A stretch of DNA of 64,000 nt from Devosia limi DSM 17137. GTDB taxonomy: Bacteria > Pseudomonadota > Alphaproteobacteria > Rhizobiales > Devosiaceae. Shown here one piece after another: positions 62,513 through 64,000 of the stretch (position 1 is its first letter; each line of letters opens with the position of its first letter). Where the stretch lies: assembly GCF_900128975.1 (NCBI RefSeq), contig NZ_FQVC01000011.1, forward strand, positions 62,001 to 126,000. The letters are read 5' to 3'. The notes under the pieces were generated by a model that did not search any database, was not told the DNA's origin, and saw nothing but the letters and a program-made list of their open reading frames with translations. The position numbers were made by a program, and so were the translations under genes.

Positions 62513-63007
62513 ATGGCCGATATCGATATCGAGCCCCTGACCGCCGAGACTTTCGCGCCGTTCGGCCAGGTCATCTGGATTGATGACGCCCACCATTACC
62601 CGATCAATAACGGCATGACCGAGCGCTATCACGATCTGGCGCGGGTCGAGCTGGGTGGGGTGCATCCGCGCCCGCTGATCTCGATCTTTCGCGGCCAACC
62701 CTATGCCTTGCCGCTGGCGCTGACACTGGTGGAGCGCCACCCGCTGGGCAGCCAGGCGTTTTATCCACTATCGCCGCATCCGTTCCTGGTCATCGTCGCG
62801 CTAGATCATGCCGGCATTCCGGGCACACCGCGCGCCTTCATCACTGCGCCCGGCCAGGGCGTCAATATCGCCATGAACACCTGGCACGGGGTGCTGACCC
62901 CACTTGAGGCGGAGGCGGATTTCCTCGTCGTCGATCGGGGCGGCGATGGCAATAATCTGGAAGAGCATCACTTCAAGACGCCCTATCTGGTACGTCTGCC
63001 CGCCTAA
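62513..63007 (+). CDS. allA: Ureidoglycolate lyase
   Basis: 164-residue cupin-like AllA enzyme releasing glyoxylate and urea from ureidoglycolate. Typical parts are MADIDIEPLTAETFAPFGQV, PLISIFRGQPYALPL, VERHPLGSQAFYPLS, then FLVIVALD and GQGVNIAMNTWHGVLTPL. The final glyoxylate can enter malate synthase G at 42999. The ATG at 62513 follows the allE stop by 2 bp. Confidence 0.94.
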   Translation: MADIDIEPLTAETFAPFGQVIWIDDAHHYPINNGMTERYHDLARVELGGVHPRPLISIFRGQPYALPLALTLVERHPLGSQAFYPLSPHPFLVIVALDHAGIPGTPRAFITAPGQGVNIAMNTWHGVLTPLEAEADFLVVDRGGDGNNLEEHHFKTPYLVRLPA

Positions 63008-63120
63008 GCTCTTTACCTTGCGGGGTAAAATAGCGCCCCCTGCACTCGAAACCGGGCGAGCATTGGCCTATTCTGCGCGGTGAAGTCGGCTCTGGCCGGC
63101 GTGACGGCAAGGAGCGATCC

Positions 63121-63912
63121 ATGTTTGCCTCGATCTGCAGGCGCCTCGGCACCGCATTGCTGATGCTGTTGCTGGCGGTTTCCGCCGCCAGCGCCATCGA
63201 CAATGCCATCACCTTCACCGGCGAAGTGACCTATCGTGAGCGCATTGCCTTGCCACCCAACGCAGAACTGCGCGTCACGCTGATGTCGCTCGCCGAAGCC
63301 CGCCCAAAGGAAGTGGTCGGCGCCAGCGCCGTGATCCCCGCCATCGGCCAGGTACCCCTGCAATTCACCCTCAATGTCCGCAGCGACGCCATCAGAGGCA
63401 GCCAATACGGTCTCAAGGCCGAAATCCTGTCGGGGGGTGCCGTCGTTTTCCGCAATCCCGTGCCGGTCCCTGTCGATCCCGCTGCGCCCCTATCGGCGCG
63501 CATCATCGTCAACCTAGTCCCACCCAGCATAAGCAATGAACCGGAGCTCATCGTGCCAGCCGAACTCGAAGTCACCACCGACTTGTTCGATACCATTTGG
63601 CAGGTGCAGTCCATCGCGGGCAAGAGCGTGCTGGGCGCCACCAAGGTTTCGCTTTCCATCGCCCCGGATCGCCGGGCAGGCGGCAATGGCGGCTGCAATA
63701 ACTACTTCACCGAGGCAATGTTCGACGGCCCGATGCTGAGCTTCGGCCCTATTGCAGGCACCCGCATGGCCTGCGGAGGACCAGTTATGGCGCAGGAGGC
63801 GACGTTCTTCGCTGCGCTGCAAGCCACCACCGGGTATGAACTGGCCGATGCTACGCTCCACTTGCTCGATGCCGACGGCAAGCGGTTGGTACGTCTGTCG
63901 CGCGGCCAGTAG
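63121..63912 (+). CDS. YbaY/META-domain exported protein
   Basis: 263 residues. A signal peptide (MFASICRRLGTALLMLLLAV, cleavage near SAASA) is followed by a YbaY-like beta domain (ITFTGEVTYRERIALPPNAE) and a C-terminal META/HslJ domain (WQVQSIAGKS, GGCNNYF, GTRMACGGPVMAQE). No lipobox cysteine follows the signal, so it would be periplasmic. META proteins are linked to stress and envelope functions. Confidence 0.85.
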   Translation: MFASICRRLGTALLMLLLAVSAASAIDNAITFTGEVTYRERIALPPNAELRVTLMSLAEARPKEVVGASAVIPAIGQVPLQFTLNVRSDAIRGSQYGLKAEILSGGAVVFRNPVPVPVDPAAPLSARIIVNLVPPSISNEPELIVPAELEVTTDLFDTIWQVQSIAGKSVLGATKVSLSIAPDRRAGGNGGCNNYFTEAMFDGPMLSFGPIAGTRMACGGPVMAQEATFFAALQATTGYELADATLHLLDADGKRLVRLSRGQ

Positions 63913-63959
63913 CCACGCTGATCGTCTCGCGCTAGCCTTGTGACACTGGACAAGGGGCC

Positions 63960-64000
63960 ATGATGGACACCGCTGCACTGATTTCGCGACTGCTCGACGT
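63960..64000 (+). CDS. 5' fragment of an unidentified gene
   Basis: Begins MMDTAALISRLLDV at ATG 63960 (or MDTAAL at 63963), with AAGGGG upstream, and runs off the right edge. Thirteen residues do not identify it. Some nucleobase/nucleoside deaminases start similarly, which would fit the purine context, but I cannot support that. Confidence 0.5.
   Translation, partial: MMDTAALISRLLD

Overview
The window is GC-rich chromosomal DNA of an alphaproteobacterium, most likely Hyphomicrobiales and close to Devosia. This is inferred from protein styles, a Rieske/cytochrome b/cytochrome c1 operon, FrcBCA-type sugar transport and the order ubiK/lgt/midA-like/pgeF/prs/rplY/pth/ychF. No database search was possible. 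I saw no rRNA, tRNA, CRISPR array, prophage or intact insertion sequence. || Layout. 1-9001: housekeeping block (ubiK fragment, lgt, a MidA-like methyltransferase, pgeF, prs, rplY, pth, a RibD-like reductase, ychF), broken at 6469-7903 by a gene-free stretch of 285-bp tandem repeats and clustered hairpins. 9395-12951: two MaoC-like hydratases, a small secreted protein, a TerC-type membrane protein and a GFA-family protein. 12982-19617: apt and petABC on the minus strand, then trmL, hemF, a RecF/OLD-like ATPase and a DUF1059-like protein on the plus strand. 19625-25084: cca, two Nudix hydrolases, a GNAT enzyme, a glutathionyl-hydroquinone reductase and a metallophosphoesterase. || 25193-27800 holds an overlapping pair that I read as murL and murD2, the alternative route placing D-glutamate in peptidoglycan by ligating L-Glu and epimerising it afterwards. 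27882-31480: an SMR exporter, a membrane TPR/transcriptional-regulator-like protein divergent from a degenerate receiver protein, a structured intergenic region and an MgtC-family protein. 31542-38041: a sugar or polyol system (SDR, xylitol-dehydrogenase-like enzyme, ABC transporter of FrcACB type) divergent from a ROK regulator with a clear palindromic operator candidate. 38130-40367 is a CHASE4-GGDEF-EAL protein. || 40712-63007 is dominated by purine salvage and breakdown. Adenine deaminase, guanine deaminase and a BMP-type nucleoside ABC importer feed xanthine dehydrogenase (xdhABC). Urate goes through PuuD, UraH and a PuuE-UraD fusion to allantoate. A cupin ureidoglycine aminohydrolase and ureidoglycolate lyase release glyoxylate, and malate synthase G, next to guaD, passes it to the TCA cycle. 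The allantoate-hydrolysing step is the one I do not find here. Between these lie VOC, SRPBCC/ArsR and GST genes with ordinary detoxification-type context. The window ends in a YbaY/META-domain protein and the first codons of another gene.
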